Under the pieces are notes generated by a model. It did no database searches, was not told where the DNA came from, and worked only from the letters and a program-made list of their open reading frames with translations. The translations under genes and the position numbers were made by a program. A stretch of DNA of 64,000 nucleotides from Paenibacillus albidus (GTDB taxonomy: Bacteria; Bacillota; Bacilli; Paenibacillales; Paenibacillaceae): the NCBI RefSeq assembly GCF_014644435.1, contig NZ_BMKR01000007.1, positions 1 through 64,000 of the forward strand, given 5' to 3'. Positions 7,312 through 16,974 of this stretch are shown piece after piece. The stretch's first letter is position 1. Each line of letters begins with the position of its first letter.

Positions 7312-10062
7312 TTATTGCTTCACAATCTCAACGATAATACCATTATTGATATATAATACAATATTATCATTTTCTTTGAGAGATTGCACGGATAATGTCG
7401 TGTCACCTTGATGAATATATGCGTTTGGAGACACACGGAAACGGTAGTTGTTATCATTCAGATTCGCACGTTTGACCAGAAGCTCACTCGTTGTGGTTTC
7501 ATAACGCCAGAAAATCCGGTTCGCTTGGCTCAAAACATTGATAATCAGTGCTCCGTTCGCATCCTTGCGCACTTCCACGCGGTCGGCAGTTGTCACGTTC
7601 CCAAGTGCAGTTGTTGTGGTGCCGTCACGGATAATTTTCACCCCGGCACTGGCCGTGAAGTTCTGAACCGCACCGGCATAATCCTTCACGCTAAGGGTAC
7701 CGGAAGCAGCATCCACAGCGGCAACTTGTCCGGCAGTACGTTTAACAAACTGCACCGAAAGCGGGGTTGTTCCGTCGAAAGTCACATTGATGAATTCTCC
7801 CGATACCAGCTCGGTCAGCTTGACGGCCTGGCCGGCTTCATTCGTTAATGGTATCGCCTGCGTATTGATCTCGCTGACCCCTCCGCTCCATTTCACGCCG
7901 ATTTTGTTCGTTCCCGAGTTGACGGTAGCTGCTTCAAGCTGTGTCACCATTCTCGCTTTAAGAACCTGTACAACATCCTGGCTGCCTGACAATATAGCGG
8001 TTATCGGGCTGCCGATAGGCACGTCCGTAATCGTCGGATTAAGTACACCGAACATGTCCACTGCCTGCGGATAAGACAGGGTCAAACTTTGTCCGTCGCT
8101 GACTTTGATCACCATATGACGTGCATTCGTATTCACTTCTGTCAGCGTACCCTCATATTTCGTAACGACCTCCAGGGAAATAGCACGCTCACCGATCCCT
8201 TTCACGTTTACCTTGCGATTCTGGGTAAGTCTTGCACCAACGCTGCTCAGGACTGGCGATACTCCGTCGTAGATCAATTTGGTTTTGTCATCCAGCAGGA
8301 AGACATGCGGCTTTCCGCTGCTGTCCTTGACTGTCAGCAACTGTGTTTTGGCATTGTAATCTACCACTGCGGCCCCATCAAGCTGCTCGATTTGACGTTT
8401 AAGCACTTCGATTTTGGTCACCTGATCGCTGCTGTTCAATGTAAGCTGGATGTTATCCCCGCCTACCGGGTCTGCAATCAGATCATCGATCACGGGCACG
8501 GCCATATTCGGAATGACAATAACCGGTGCCGTTCCCAGCAGCTTCACCTCACGTGTACCATCAGCCTTTTTATAAACCACCGAAGATTTGGTCATTTCAT
8601 TCAATGTTCCCTGAACCGTCCGCTCTATGCCTTCGGTTACCTCTACGGATCGGATCATATTATCCTGAACCGTATACTTAACTGCCGCACCCGTCTTCAG
8701 ATCTGCAGGAAGCAGAACCGAGCTCTGTGTACGGAACAGGGAAGTGCCATCCTCCCACTTAAAGGTTTCTTCTTTGCCGGCGGCATTTTTGAACGTAATA
8801 CTCTTCCCGGTCAGATCCACACTTTGAATGGTGCCTGAGGCCGTTTTATTGATAATCCCGGAGGTGACCTGAACGCTCACCACTTTATGAGCGCCCGTGT
8901 AGGTTTCGCGCTGCAGTGTAACCGTGCTGTCCGCAACGAGTGCTGCGGGATCGATTTTGTCTCCATTCACATCCACAAAAGTCGTTGCTTCATCATAAGT
9001 ATATTCGGTGAAACCAGTCGCTGATTTCAACCATATTTTGTTGCCTGGTGCTACCATAGCAAAATTACCCGATAGACTTTCTACCTGTTGTACCGGATCA
9101 GTAACCTCAACATAAACAGGACTGTAGGTGGCGCCTATTACAGTAACTTTCGTATGGGGCTGAATATCACTCAGGTTGATACGGGTTTCGGAGGCACTGG
9201 TGAAGTAGGCCGTGTTCGCCCCCAAATTATAGACGGAAGAACTTCCGCCTGCATATAAAGTAAGCTTGCCATCCGCCAGTGCACTTACTGTACCTTTGAT
9301 CGTATTGTCATATTCCAGGGTTGTTTGCGCTTCTGCCCGGCTAAAAAAGGTAGCCAGCTGTGCTCTTGTCACCGCTCCTTGCGGATCAAAACGGTTCCCG
9401 TCCAGTCCATTGGCCAGCCCAAGCTTCACGGCAAGATTAATAACCCCCCGCTTGTTCGCTGAAACCTTTGCATCATCGGCAAAGCCGGTTGGCTCGGTGG
9501 CATAAGCGGCTGCATCGGCATTTTTGCCAAGCGAACGCACCAGCATTTCGGCAATCCATTCACGGGTAGCCTTGCGTTCTCCCCAAGGCGTCTTTAAATT
9601 GTCGGCTGCCATTTCGGTTGTTTTGTCCAACAGCCCTTGCTGGAAAGCCAGCACCACATAATTTTTGAAATAATTGGATACTACAAACTCTTCAGGCAGG
9701 GCTACCATGGTTTCGCTGTTCACTTTATCCTGGATTTTCATGAAACGAAGGGCCATAAGCACCGCTTCCTGCTGGGTAACAGAGTCTCCGGGACGGAACA
9801 AACCGTTATTGCCGACAATGATCCCTTGGGAGGCCAGTTTATAGATATGTTTTTCAGCCCAAAAGCCTGTCTTCACATCACTGAATATTCCGGAAGCTGC
9901 CGAGGTTGCTGCACCGGGTTTGGTGGTTTGAGCTCCAGCTGCCGGCTCCAGCGCAAACACCGCTCCGCCTCCGCCAAAAGCCAGGGCTCCGGCCAATACT
10001 GCCGACACCGCTCTAGCAGAATAAGTTATCATGGGACGTTTTAATCTCTTTTGATCTGACAA
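7312..10062 (-). CDS. Secreted S-layer-homology (SLH) domain protein
   Basis: 916 residues. A TTG start at 10062 is proposed: GAGAGGGG lies 9 bases upstream and gives a clean signal peptide (basic MSDQKRLKR, hydrophobic AVSAVLAGALAFGGGG, cleavage near VFA-LEP). Two or three SLH modules follow in the first 270 residues (GIFSDVKTGFWAEKHIYKLA and NRFDPQGAVTRAQLATFF are typical). SLH modules bind pyruvylated secondary cell-wall polymer, so the protein should be held at the wall. The remaining 650 residues look like repeated small beta domains rich in Val, Thr and Lys (several 'G-T-V/I-x-x-V' starts); no enzyme motif was found. It is the last gene of a surface cluster with a GerMN lipoprotein and two amidases and has its own terminator. 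A structural or scaffolding wall role is inferred. Confidence 0.85.
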   Translation of the reverse strand: MSDQKRLKRPMITYSARAVSAVLAGALAFGGGGAVFALEPAAGAQTTKPGAATSAASGIFSDVKTGFWAEKHIYKLASQGIIVGNNGLFRPGDSVTQQEAVLMALRFMKIQDKVNSETMVALPEEFVVSNYFKNYVVLAFQQGLLDKTTEMAADNLKTPWGERKATREWIAEMLVRSLGKNADAAAYATEPTGFADDAKVSANKRGVINLAVKLGLANGLDGNRFDPQGAVTRAQLATFFSRAEAQTTLEYDNTIKGTVSALADGKLTLYAGGSSSVYNLGANTAYFTSASETRINLSDIQPHTKVTVIGATYSPVYVEVTDPVQQVESLSGNFAMVAPGNKIWLKSATGFTEYTYDEATTFVDVNGDKIDPAALVADSTVTLQRETYTGAHKVVSVQVTSGIINKTASGTIQSVDLTGKSITFKNAAGKEETFKWEDGTSLFRTQSSVLLPADLKTGAAVKYTVQDNMIRSVEVTEGIERTVQGTLNEMTKSSVVYKKADGTREVKLLGTAPVIVIPNMAVPVIDDLIADPVGGDNIQLTLNSSDQVTKIEVLKRQIEQLDGAAVVDYNAKTQLLTVKDSSGKPHVFLLDDKTKLIYDGVSPVLSSVGARLTQNRKVNVKGIGERAISLEVVTKYEGTLTEVNTNARHMVIKVSDGQSLTLSYPQAVDMFGVLNPTITDVPIGSPITAILSGSQDVVQVLKARMVTQLEAATVNSGTNKIGVKWSGGVSEINTQAIPLTNEAGQAVKLTELVSGEFINVTFDGTTPLSVQFVKRTAGQVAAVDAASGTLSVKDYAGAVQNFTASAGVKIIRDGTTTTALGNVTTADRVEVRKDANGALIINVLSQANRIFWRYETTTSELLVKRANLNDNNYRFRVSPNAYIHQGDTTLSVQSLKENDNIVLYINNGIIVEIVKQ

Positions 10063-10108
10063 ATGGTTATTCCCCTCTCTATGAACAAATAAATGCAAGA
10101 CTTATACG

Positions 10109-10792
10109 TTATTCACTCGCGCTCTCCCGGGTTATCGGATGCTCGAGATCCACATGTCCCATCAGACTCTCCACTTGCTGCCCGTCCACAAGCACATCCA
10201 GGCTCTTCACTTCTTCAAATTGGAAAAAAGTCTTAGTCAGCGCACTGATTGCCATGGCTTCACCGCCAGCACCCAACTGGGCCTCCTCCGGTTTGTGGAT
10301 ATCAATAATCACTTGACCATCCTCAACCTTCAGGGATTTAAGTTCGATCTTGCCCCACAGGGATACTTGATCCTGCTTTTCGCTGGTTTGCAGGGCCTTG
10401 TAGGCTTCCGTATATTTTTCCAGATCGCTGGTAAAGCTGATTTTTGCCTGGGCAGCTACAAGATCCATTTGCTGGTTGTCCGTATAGTAGACTTCAATGC
10501 TCTGACTCTGTTTCTCTACAGCTGCCGACGGCGAGGGGGTAGGACTTGGTTCGCTGGTGGCCGGATTACTGCTCTCCGGAGTCGGTTCAGGGGTATTCTC
10601 CACATCCTGCACGACTTCCTCCGGGGCCGTATTATCACTGTTATCCGTGTTATTCCCGGCGCCGCTGACAACAGCAGGCGTTGCAATCCCGCCCTCGTTC
10701 ACAGGAGCAGCCGCAGGTTTGTCTCCACAGCCCGCAATTACCACCAGTAGCAGTGCGGCTATACTTGCATAACCCAATCTTTTGTTTATCAT
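10109..10792 (-). CDS. GerMN-domain lipoprotein
   Basis: 227 residues from the ATG at 10792, which has AAAGGAGG 8 bases upstream. A lipoprotein signal is clear: MINKR, a hydrophobic stretch and the lipobox VIAGC with the acylated cysteine at residue 21. A Pro/Thr/Ser-rich linker (to about residue 105) precedes a single GerMN domain (VYYTDNQQMDLV to LVDGQQVESL). GerMN domains occur in sporulation protein GerM, where they help build the spore engulfment complex and cortex, and in other wall proteins. GerM has two such domains; one is visible here, so the name GerM is not applied. It lies between an amidase and the SLH gene, consistent with a wall-remodelling role. Confidence 0.82.
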   Translation of the reverse strand: MINKRLGYASIAALLLVVIAGCGDKPAAAPVNEGGIATPAVVSGAGNNTDNSDNTAPEEVVQDVENTPEPTPESSNPATSEPSPTPSPSAAVEKQSQSIEVYYTDNQQMDLVAAQAKISFTSDLEKYTEAYKALQTSEKQDQVSLWGKIELKSLKVEDGQVIIDIHKPEEAQLGAGGEAMAISALTKTFFQFEEVKSLDVLVDGQQVESLMGHVDLEHPITRESASE

Positions 10793-10819
10793 CGTTGACG
10801 CCTCCTTTAGAAGAATGTA

Positions 10820-10892
10820 GGCAGACCGATGCCGCAAAGTCTACCGGCCCCATTAGACGGGCAGGACGCTGACTTTGCGGCGTTTGTCTGCC
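10820..10892. other. Long stem-loop between amidase and lipoprotein genes
   Basis: Nested inverted repeats: GGCAGAC (10820) pairs with GTCTGCC (10886), and GCCGCAAAGT (10831) pairs with ACTTTGCGGC (10872), enclosing a 31-base GC-rich interior. Seventeen base pairs in two blocks separated by equal 4-base internal loops. There is no T-run, so it is not a classic terminator. It occupies most of the 109 bases between the amidase stop and the lipoprotein start. Confidence 0.6.
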
Positions 10893-10901
10893 GCTTGGCT
10901 G

Positions 10902-12359
10902 TTATTGTATACCGAGATATTCCTTAATGCCACTAACCATGGATGCAGCCACTTTGTTCTGCAGATCTTCGGTGAAAAGAAGCGCTTCATCCTTCTTGTT
11001 GCTGAGATATCCGACTTCCAGCAGTACGGCAGGCATCTTGGTTTCCCTGATGACATGGAAGTTCCCGCTGCGTACTCCCCGGTCGCTTAGCCCTGTAGCC
11101 TGTACCAAATATTTATGCATCACTTTGGCCAAAGCCTTGCTGGCTTCACGTTTGTAATAGGTCTCCGTCCCGCTCGCAGAAGAAGAACCGCTGCTGTTGG
11201 CATGCACGGAGATAAATAAATCCGCCTTGAGGTTGTTGGCAATGGCTACCCGTTCCTTCAATTCCAGGAAAGTATCGTCGCTGCGCGTGAGCACTACATC
11301 GAACTTGTCTTCCTGTTTCAGCAGTTCCGCCGCTTTCATGACAATCGCCAAATTAAAATTCTTCTCATACTTCCCGGTGACACCGACGGCACCGGAGTCT
11401 TTTGCACCATGACCGGCGTCGAGCACAATAAGCTTGCGGCCGCTTGAGCCCGGCTGGGTGGTGGTGTCTTCCGGACTGGCAGCATTCAGGTCAATAACCA
11501 CAAGCTTCGTGCTGTCTCCCGTAACGCTGACATTATAATTCTTCGGGTTATTCAGATCGAGTACAAAACGTACGGTATAAGGTACTGTATTATACAGCGA
11601 GTAGCGTATCTTCGACACGTCAGGATAATCCGTCACTACCATCTGGCCGTTCAGATTGGGGTCCAGTTCCTGGCCGGATCCGAACATATCGGAGAAAGTG
11701 GCATTCGGCAAATCCACAACAATCCGGTCGGGATTTTTCTGCACCGTAACTTTGGGAACGGCATTCCCCTCCATGGCAATTGCGAAACGGTTCTCGCTGA
11801 AGCTTATGCCATTGACAATTGTCAAATTCTCCGCGCTACCTGTCTCAGGTACGACTACACTTGTTCCGCCACCTGTTGTTCCGCCACCTGTTGTTCCATC
11901 ATTTGGGTTGCTGTTATCACTGGGTGGTTGCGGGGTAATAAGATTTACAATCTTCTTCGTATTGTCCCATTCTACAGTCAGCCCGAACTGTTCCCCAATG
12001 AAACGAATCGGTACCAGTGTCGTATTATTGCGCAAGAGCGGAGCCGTAGTCAGAATTACGGTCTTGTCATCTACAGAGGCGGCTGTCTGATCCACAACCA
12101 GCTTGATGATTCTGCCTTGCTGTTCAATGCTTACCGTCTTGCTTGACTGATCCCAGCCTACCTGGTAGCCAAGGTTCTCGGCGATCATTCTCAGCGGCAC
12201 CATAACCGTGCTATTCACATTCTCAACCGGGACGTTCTGCCCTGATGTAATATCATTGCCATCCAGAACAATCGTGTTCTTGATGGAGGCAGCCTGTCCA
12301 TGCTCCGGCACAACCAGTACAAAGAGCAGCAGCAACAGCATAAATCCAAATTTCTTCAT
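10902..12359 (-). CDS. N-acetylmuramoyl-L-alanine amidase with AMIN domain (first paralogue)
   Basis: 485 residues. Signal peptide to about residue 24 (MKKFGFM then a Leu-rich core, cleavage after GQA). Two copper-amine-oxidase-N-like halves (VPLRMIAENLGYQVGW and VPIRFIGEQFGLTVEW) at about 30-143, a Thr/Gly linker, an AMIN domain at about 178-290 and a zinc Amidase_3 domain at about 310-485. Metal and catalytic residues are present: His in DAGHG, Glu in YEKNFN, His in SVHANS and the catalytic Glu in LLEVGYLSN. It cleaves the bond between muramic acid and the peptide stem of peptidoglycan; AMIN usually directs such enzymes to wall sites. A paralogue of the same architecture lies immediately upstream. 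Confidence 0.92.
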   Translation of the reverse strand: MKKFGFMLLLLLFVLVVPEHGQAASIKNTIVLDGNDITSGQNVPVENVNSTVMVPLRMIAENLGYQVGWDQSSKTVSIEQQGRIIKLVVDQTAASVDDKTVILTTAPLLRNNTTLVPIRFIGEQFGLTVEWDNTKKIVNLITPQPPSDNSNPNDGTTGGGTTGGGTSVVVPETGSAENLTIVNGISFSENRFAIAMEGNAVPKVTVQKNPDRIVVDLPNATFSDMFGSGQELDPNLNGQMVVTDYPDVSKIRYSLYNTVPYTVRFVLDLNNPKNYNVSVTGDSTKLVVIDLNAASPEDTTTQPGSSGRKLIVLDAGHGAKDSGAVGVTGKYEKNFNLAIVMKAAELLKQEDKFDVVLTRSDDTFLELKERVAIANNLKADLFISVHANSSGSSSASGTETYYKREASKALAKVMHKYLVQATGLSDRGVRSGNFHVIRETKMPAVLLEVGYLSNKKDEALLFTEDLQNKVAASMVSGIKEYLGIQ

Positions 12360-12523
12360 TCTTCACCTCTAAGAATCTAGTATTCCGCCTGAGAACGGCG
12401 TTCATGATGACACATGCCACCGGCAACCTTCGACATTCATTAGACGCCGCTTATGCGCAAAAGTTGCGAATATATTCCAAGCAAAAACAGCTTTTCATAG
12501 AGTCAAGAATGATATACACAGAT

Positions 12524-14077
12524 CTAAAGACCCAAATATTCCTTGATTCCCGCTGCAATTTCCCGGGCCAGATTGTCCTGCAGAGCCTCGCTGTAGAGCG
12601 CAGCCTCATTTCCCGGATTGGTCAGATACCCGGCTTCCAGCAGCACAGCCGGCATACTGCTTTCACGAGTAACATGAAGACTTTTGCTCTTCACACCGTT
12701 GTCCTTGAAGCCCGTTCCCGCTACCAGATGCTTATGCATAATTTCAGCCAGGGGCAGGCTTGCACTGCGGCTGTAATACGTTTCGCTTCCGTTCACCTTA
12801 GCCCGGTTAGGGTGGTTCTCAGGAAGTGAGTTGGCGTGCAGCGAAACGAACAGATTGGCTTTGGCCGCCTCCGCTATTTTGACACGGTCCTGCAGGCCCA
12901 GCGTAATATCGTCTGTCCGTGTAAATATTACTTCTACAAGTCCTTCCTGCAAAAGAAGCTCCCCGGTTTTGCGGATGACCGCCAAATTAAAATCCTTCTC
13001 TTTCTTTCCCGATGGACTGACTGCACCCGGCTGGGAGCCGCCATGTCCCGCATCCAGCACCACGACCGGCTTACCAGTGCCTGGAGTTACAGGATTTGCA
13101 GGCGGATTCGCCTGAACATTAAGATCAATGGTAACCAGCCCTGTGCTTGCATCCGTACTGAGCTGATACGGCTGACTGGCAGCTGTTTCAATGACAAAAC
13201 GCACCGTTGGCGGGCTCTGGCTGAACAAGGCATACCGGATCTCTGATACGGACGGATAACCGGTCACATCCAGCATTCCCTGCGGACTGCCGTTGCCGGC
13301 TACCCCATTCATGCTTCCGGAAAATTCTGCGGCAAATGCTGCTCCCGGAAAATCGACTATGATCCGGTGCGGACTGTCTGCCGTGGATACATTTGGCTTC
13401 ACAGAGCCCGTAAGCGCGATCATGAGCTTATTCTCTGTGAATACCGCTCCGTTGACCAGCGGCTGGCCGACAGGCGTACCAGGACTGCCTGGAGTTGGCG
13501 ACGGGCTGGCTCCGCCAGGTACCGCGCCTTGATCTGTTCCGCCGGCAAGCGGAGGCGTTACAGTTGTTGGCGTTGCAGCCGGAGTGTCCGTCGGCACAGG
13601 GGCTGAGTTGTCTCCCCCTATACTAGCTGAGCCGCCTGTAAGGTAGACAATTTTGTCGCTGTTATCCCAGCCTACCTTGAGGCCAAACTGCTCGCTGACA
13701 AAACGGATCGGAACCAGTACGGTGCCGCCGGTCTGTTTGGGCGCCGCGTTCAGATCCAGCGTCACTCCGTCGGCCGTGGCCGTTTTGCTTCCCACTGCCA
13801 GTTCAACACTTTTATGATCCTGCTGAACGGTGACCCTTTTGGATTTCTGCTCCCAAAGCACCTCAAATCCCAGATTCTCCACGACCACACGGATCGGAAT
13901 CATAACGCTTCCATTCACGTTCTCAAGCTTGATCCCCTTGGGCATGGTTAGCTCCTGGTTGTCCAGAATGATCTTGCCCGCGCTGTTTCCGGCAGCAGCA
14001 GCCTTATCGCCGGCAAATGACAAGAACAGCAATGGCAGAATCAACAGCAAGAATAAACGGTGTCCGGCTCTTCTCAT
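12524..14077 (-). CDS. N-acetylmuramoyl-L-alanine amidase with AMIN domain (second paralogue)
   Basis: 517 residues from ATG 14077, chosen for AAAGGAGAG six bases upstream; an earlier in-frame start has none. Same order as the neighbouring paralogue: signal peptide (MRRAGHR, Leu-rich core), paired copper-amine-oxidase-N-like units (VPIRVVVENLGFEVLW; VPIRFVSEQFGLKVGW), a longer Pro/Thr linker, AMIN domain, and C-terminal Amidase_3. Key residues DAGHGG, KEKDFN, SLHANS and LLEAGYLTN are kept. The two genes are clearly an old tandem duplication: architecture is identical but the sequences have diverged throughout. About 165 bases without a recognisable terminator separate them, so they may share a transcript. 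Confidence 0.92.
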   Translation of the reverse strand: MRRAGHRLFLLLILPLLFLSFAGDKAAAAGNSAGKIILDNQELTMPKGIKLENVNGSVMIPIRVVVENLGFEVLWEQKSKRVTVQQDHKSVELAVGSKTATADGVTLDLNAAPKQTGGTVLVPIRFVSEQFGLKVGWDNSDKIVYLTGGSASIGGDNSAPVPTDTPAATPTTVTPPLAGGTDQGAVPGGASPSPTPGSPGTPVGQPLVNGAVFTENKLMIALTGSVKPNVSTADSPHRIIVDFPGAAFAAEFSGSMNGVAGNGSPQGMLDVTGYPSVSEIRYALFSQSPPTVRFVIETAASQPYQLSTDASTGLVTIDLNVQANPPANPVTPGTGKPVVVLDAGHGGSQPGAVSPSGKKEKDFNLAVIRKTGELLLQEGLVEVIFTRTDDITLGLQDRVKIAEAAKANLFVSLHANSLPENHPNRAKVNGSETYYSRSASLPLAEIMHKHLVAGTGFKDNGVKSKSLHVTRESSMPAVLLEAGYLTNPGNEAALYSEALQDNLAREIAAGIKEYLGL

Positions 14078-14197
14078 CCTTTTCTCTCCTTTGACAAGTA
14101 ATAGATACATAGAACAGATAAATAGAACTCAAGTACCAGACGACAGAAACTACCAAAAGTTACCTCTGTCGGCAACGAATATATCGATTATAGCAAA

Positions 14198-14234
14198 AAA
14201 ACTTCTATTTCCGACACCCGGAAATAGAAGTTTT
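14198..14234 (-). terminator. Intrinsic terminator of leuCD
   Basis: A perfect 16-bp stem (AAAACTTCTATTTCCG and its complement) with a 5-base loop; on the minus strand the stem ends in a run of seven T. It lies about 50 bases after the leuD stop. The symmetrical A/T ends mean that it could act in both directions. Confidence 0.9.
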
Positions 14235-14280
14235 GCGTAAATTTTGTAAAGTTTTCGTTCTTCACCAGCTTTTGCCGGGC

Positions 14281-14883
14281 TTACCCGAACAATTTAGCGG
14301 TGTGGCGTTCCTCATAAGCAGTAATATCATCGGCATGCTGAAGTGTCAGACCGATATCATCGAGCCCCTGCAGCAGGAACTGGCGGCGGTGCTCATCCAG
14401 TTCAAAATTAATCTTCAGACCATAATCATCGCTAAGCGTATTGTTCTCCAGATCTACGTGCAGCACGTAGCCGTCATGCTCGGCGGTGCGGCTGAAAAGC
14501 TCATCCACCTGCTCCTCGGACAGCTTGACCGGCAGGATGCCATTCTTAAAGCAGTTATTGTAAAAAATATCCGCATAAGAAGGAGCGATTACCGTTTTGA
14601 AGCCATAATCCATAATAGCCCAAGGCGCATGCTCCCGGGAGGAGCCGCAGCCAAAGTTAGCCCGCGAGATCAGAACAGAAGCCCCTTGATAACGGGGTTT
14701 GTTCATTTCAAATTCCGGATTGTCGTTGCCGGCTTCATCAAAACGCCATTCATAGAACAAAAATTGCCCAAAGCCGGTACGTTCAATCCGTTTCAAAAAT
14801 TGCTTCGGAATAATCGCATCCGTATCTACATTAACCCGGTCCACCGGTGCTACAATCCCTGTCAGTTTCTTAAAAGCATCCAT
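14281..14883 (-). CDS. leuD: 3-isopropylmalate dehydratase, small subunit (LeuD)
   Basis: 200 residues, the normal size of the LeuD swivel domain. With LeuC it isomerises 2-isopropylmalate to 3-isopropylmalate in leucine synthesis. The conserved segments [18 protein letters not shown] near the N terminus and [14 protein letters not shown] near residue 75 are both present. The start has GGGAGGG upstream. The gap to leuC is 30 bases, so the two form one operon ending in the terminator at 14198. No other leu or ilv gene is in the window. Confidence 0.96.
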   Translation of the reverse strand: MDAFKKLTGIVAPVDRVNVDTDAIIPKQFLKRIERTGFGQFLFYEWRFDEAGNDNPEFEMNKPRYQGASVLISRANFGCGSSREHAPWAIMDYGFKTVIAPSYADIFYNNCFKNGILPVKLSEEQVDELFSRTAEHDGYVLHVDLENNTLSDDYGLKINFELDEHRRQFLLQGLDDIGLTLQHADDITAYEERHTAKLFG

Positions 14884-14913
14884 AGTTAGTACCCTCCCGC
14901 TTCTCTATCAATC

Positions 14914-16338
14914 TTATACGCCTACGGCTTCGGTCTTATAGTTCCAATCGCGAATATCGGTAAAATGGCCTTTGATTGCAGCCGCAGCCGCCATTGCAGG
15001 CGATACCAGATGCGTACGTCCGCCGCGTCCCTGGCGTCCTTCAAAGTTACGATTTGAGGTCGATGCGCAGCGCTGTCCCGGCTGCAGAACATCCGGATTC
15101 ATCGCCAGGCACATACTGCAGCCTGCATCGCGCCACTCAAACCCGGCTTCCGTAAAGATTTTATCCAGACCTTCTTTTTCTGCCTGCATCTTCACGCGTC
15201 CGGAGCCCGGCACCACAATCGCCGTCACTTTACCCGATACCGAGTGGCCTTTGGCAACCTGTGCCGCCGCTCGCAAATCCTCAATGCGGCCGTTAGTGCA
15301 GGAGCCGATGAAGACATAGTCAATGCCAATTTCAGAGATCGGTGTGCCTGGTACCAAATCCATATATTCAAGCGCTTTTTCAGCCGCTTTGCGTTCATTC
15401 TCTGTCGTGAAGTCAGCCGGATTCGGCACGCTTGCCGTGATATCCGTGCCCATGCCCGGGCTGGTTCCCCAGGTTACCTGCGGGATGAGTGTTTCTACAT
15501 CAAAATAAACCACTGTATCGTATTCCGCGCCCTCATCACTAACAAGCTTCTTCCACTCTTCAACAGCAACGTCATATGCTGCACCTTGCGGCACATACTG
15601 ACGGCCGCGCAGGTAGTTGAATGTAGTCTCATCCGGTGCAATCAGACCGGCTCTGGCTCCGCCTTCGATCGACATATTGCAGACCGTCATGCGCTCTTCC
15701 ATGGACAACTCGCGGATGGCTTCGCCTGTATATTCAATGACATACCCTGTTGCAAAATCCGTGCCGTATTTGGCAATTACGCCGAGAATCATGTCCTTGG
15801 CGGTTACGCCGGGATTGCGTTTGCCTGTAAAGCGGATTTCCATCGTCTTGGCCTTGGACTGCTGCAGACATTGGGTAGCAAGTACATGCTCCACTTCACT
15901 TGTGCCGATCCCGAATGCCAAAGCGCCGAAAGCGCCGTGGGTGGAAGTGTGGCTGTCGCCGCAGACGATCGTTTTGCCCGGATGGGTCAGACCGATTTCC
16001 GGCCCCATAACGTGCACTACACCTTGATCGATATCATTCAGATCGAATAGTCTCACGCCGAAATCACGGCAGTTCTGCGAGAGTGTGTCGATTTGTTGTT
16101 TGGAGATTGGATCTGTAATATTAAAACGGTCCTTGGTAGGCACATTGTGATCCATGGTTGCAAAGGTAAGCTCCGGACGGCGAACCTTGCGGTTGCTGAG
16201 ACGCAGACCTTCAAAGGCTTGCGGAGAAGTTACTTCATGAACCAGGTGGAGGTCGATATACAAAATGCTTGGTTTGCCCTCTTCTTGATGAATAACGTGA
16301 TTGTCCCAAATCTTTTCAAACATTGTCTTCTTGCTCAT
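14914..16338 (-). CDS. leuC: 3-isopropylmalate dehydratase, large subunit (LeuC)
   Basis: 474 residues, full length. An aconitase-family protein carrying the 4Fe-4S cluster; the ligand cysteines are in GSCTNGR and, about 60 residues later, in the C-S-M-C pair of [12 protein letters not shown]. The N-terminal [12 protein letters not shown] and [20 protein letters not shown] blocks are typical. GAGGTGA lies upstream of the ATG. Its promoter region carries a plausible sigma-A promoter and a perfect 8-5-8 dyad centred about 65 bases before the predicted transcription start, where LysR-type activators bind. It is first in the leuCD operon. Confidence 0.96.
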   Translation of the reverse strand: MSKKTMFEKIWDNHVIHQEEGKPSILYIDLHLVHEVTSPQAFEGLRLSNRKVRRPELTFATMDHNVPTKDRFNITDPISKQQIDTLSQNCRDFGVRLFDLNDIDQGVVHVMGPEIGLTHPGKTIVCGDSHTSTHGAFGALAFGIGTSEVEHVLATQCLQQSKAKTMEIRFTGKRNPGVTAKDMILGVIAKYGTDFATGYVIEYTGEAIRELSMEERMTVCNMSIEGGARAGLIAPDETTFNYLRGRQYVPQGAAYDVAVEEWKKLVSDEGAEYDTVVYFDVETLIPQVTWGTSPGMGTDITASVPNPADFTTENERKAAEKALEYMDLVPGTPISEIGIDYVFIGSCTNGRIEDLRAAAQVAKGHSVSGKVTAIVVPGSGRVKMQAEKEGLDKIFTEAGFEWRDAGCSMCLAMNPDVLQPGQRCASTSNRNFEGRQGRGGRTHLVSPAMAAAAAIKGHFTDIRDWNYKTEAVGV

Positions 16339-16401
16339 GATTTCACCTCATCTTAGAATCGTACATTGGAAGAGAGCGTGGAGTCTCTCTTTAATGTTCT
16401 A

Positions 16402-16431
16402 AATATAACATCACCCTGTTTATAATTCCAA
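16402..16431 (-). promoter_or_regulatory. Predicted sigma-A promoter of leuCD
   Basis: On the minus strand TTGGAA (16426-16431) and TATATT (16402-16407) are separated by 18 bases, predicting a start near 16395 and a leader of about 55 bases before the leuC ATG. Confidence 0.5.
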
Positions 16432-16449
16432 GATATGATATCTATAAAT

Positions 16450-16470
16450 CTTATAGGGGTGGCCTATAAG
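16450..16470. promoter_or_regulatory. Dyad operator upstream of leuC
   Basis: A perfect inverted repeat, CTTATAGG - 5 bases - CCTATAAG. Its core TAGGGGTGGCCTA fits the T-N11-A form of LysR-type sites. The centre is about 65 bases upstream of the predicted leuC transcription start. A near copy lies just upstream of the LysR gene at 18136. Confidence 0.6.
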
Positions 16471-16524
16471 GCGGATAGTGTAAATTGCGCAACACAAAGG
16501 TACATTTTTTGGGGAGGGGCGTAT

Positions 16525-16938
16525 TTAAAATTGTCTTGCACTTACATTAATATCAAGGGAAGTTCCATTAGTGCTGTATATGTAGACTTTATAAGTACCT
16601 GTCAGACCAATGCCTAATTGATCTTCAAATGATATTGGTTCCTGTGAACGGGCAGCCACTGGAACATCAAAATATACTGAACCGTTACGTGTTACTTGAA
16701 ATTGAACTGAAACGTTACTGTTATTTTGCATCCACACCTTTAAACTGCTTCCGTTAGATGGAGCTAAAGTAAATTCATTTTGAAAAGCCCCTCCCGTATG
16801 GTGAGTATTTATCACCTGCGACTCTAAAATTGAAACTTCAGATAATGATGAGCGTTCCGGAGATGCTGAATCTAAAAAAACAGTATTTGGTGAAAGAAGT
16901 AAGGCTGCGGCCAAAGCGAATCGTAATACTCCCACCAT
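16525..16938 (-). CDS. Small secreted protein of unknown function
   Basis: 137 residues from ATG 16938, 7 bases after GGAGGT; the GTG three codons earlier lies inside that site. An N-terminal hydrophobic stretch (VLRFALAAALLLSPNTVFL) looks like a signal peptide or anchor. The rest is polar, rich in Asn, Ser and Val, with alternating patterns suggesting a small beta-sandwich (VWMQNNSNVSVQFQVTRNG); no cysteine is visible. No family was recognised. It has a visibly lower GC content than its neighbours. It lies between leuC and ridA on the same strand with no terminator seen after it. Confidence 0.65.
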   Translation of the reverse strand: MVGVLRFALAAALLLSPNTVFLDSASPERSSLSEVSILESQVINTHHTGGAFQNEFTLAPSNGSSLKVWMQNNSNVSVQFQVTRNGSVYFDVPVAARSQEPISFEDQLGIGLTGTYKVYIYSTNGTSLDINVSARQF

Positions 16939-16974
16939 AATAAGCACCTCCCGATAGTTTCACTTTAACTCGCC

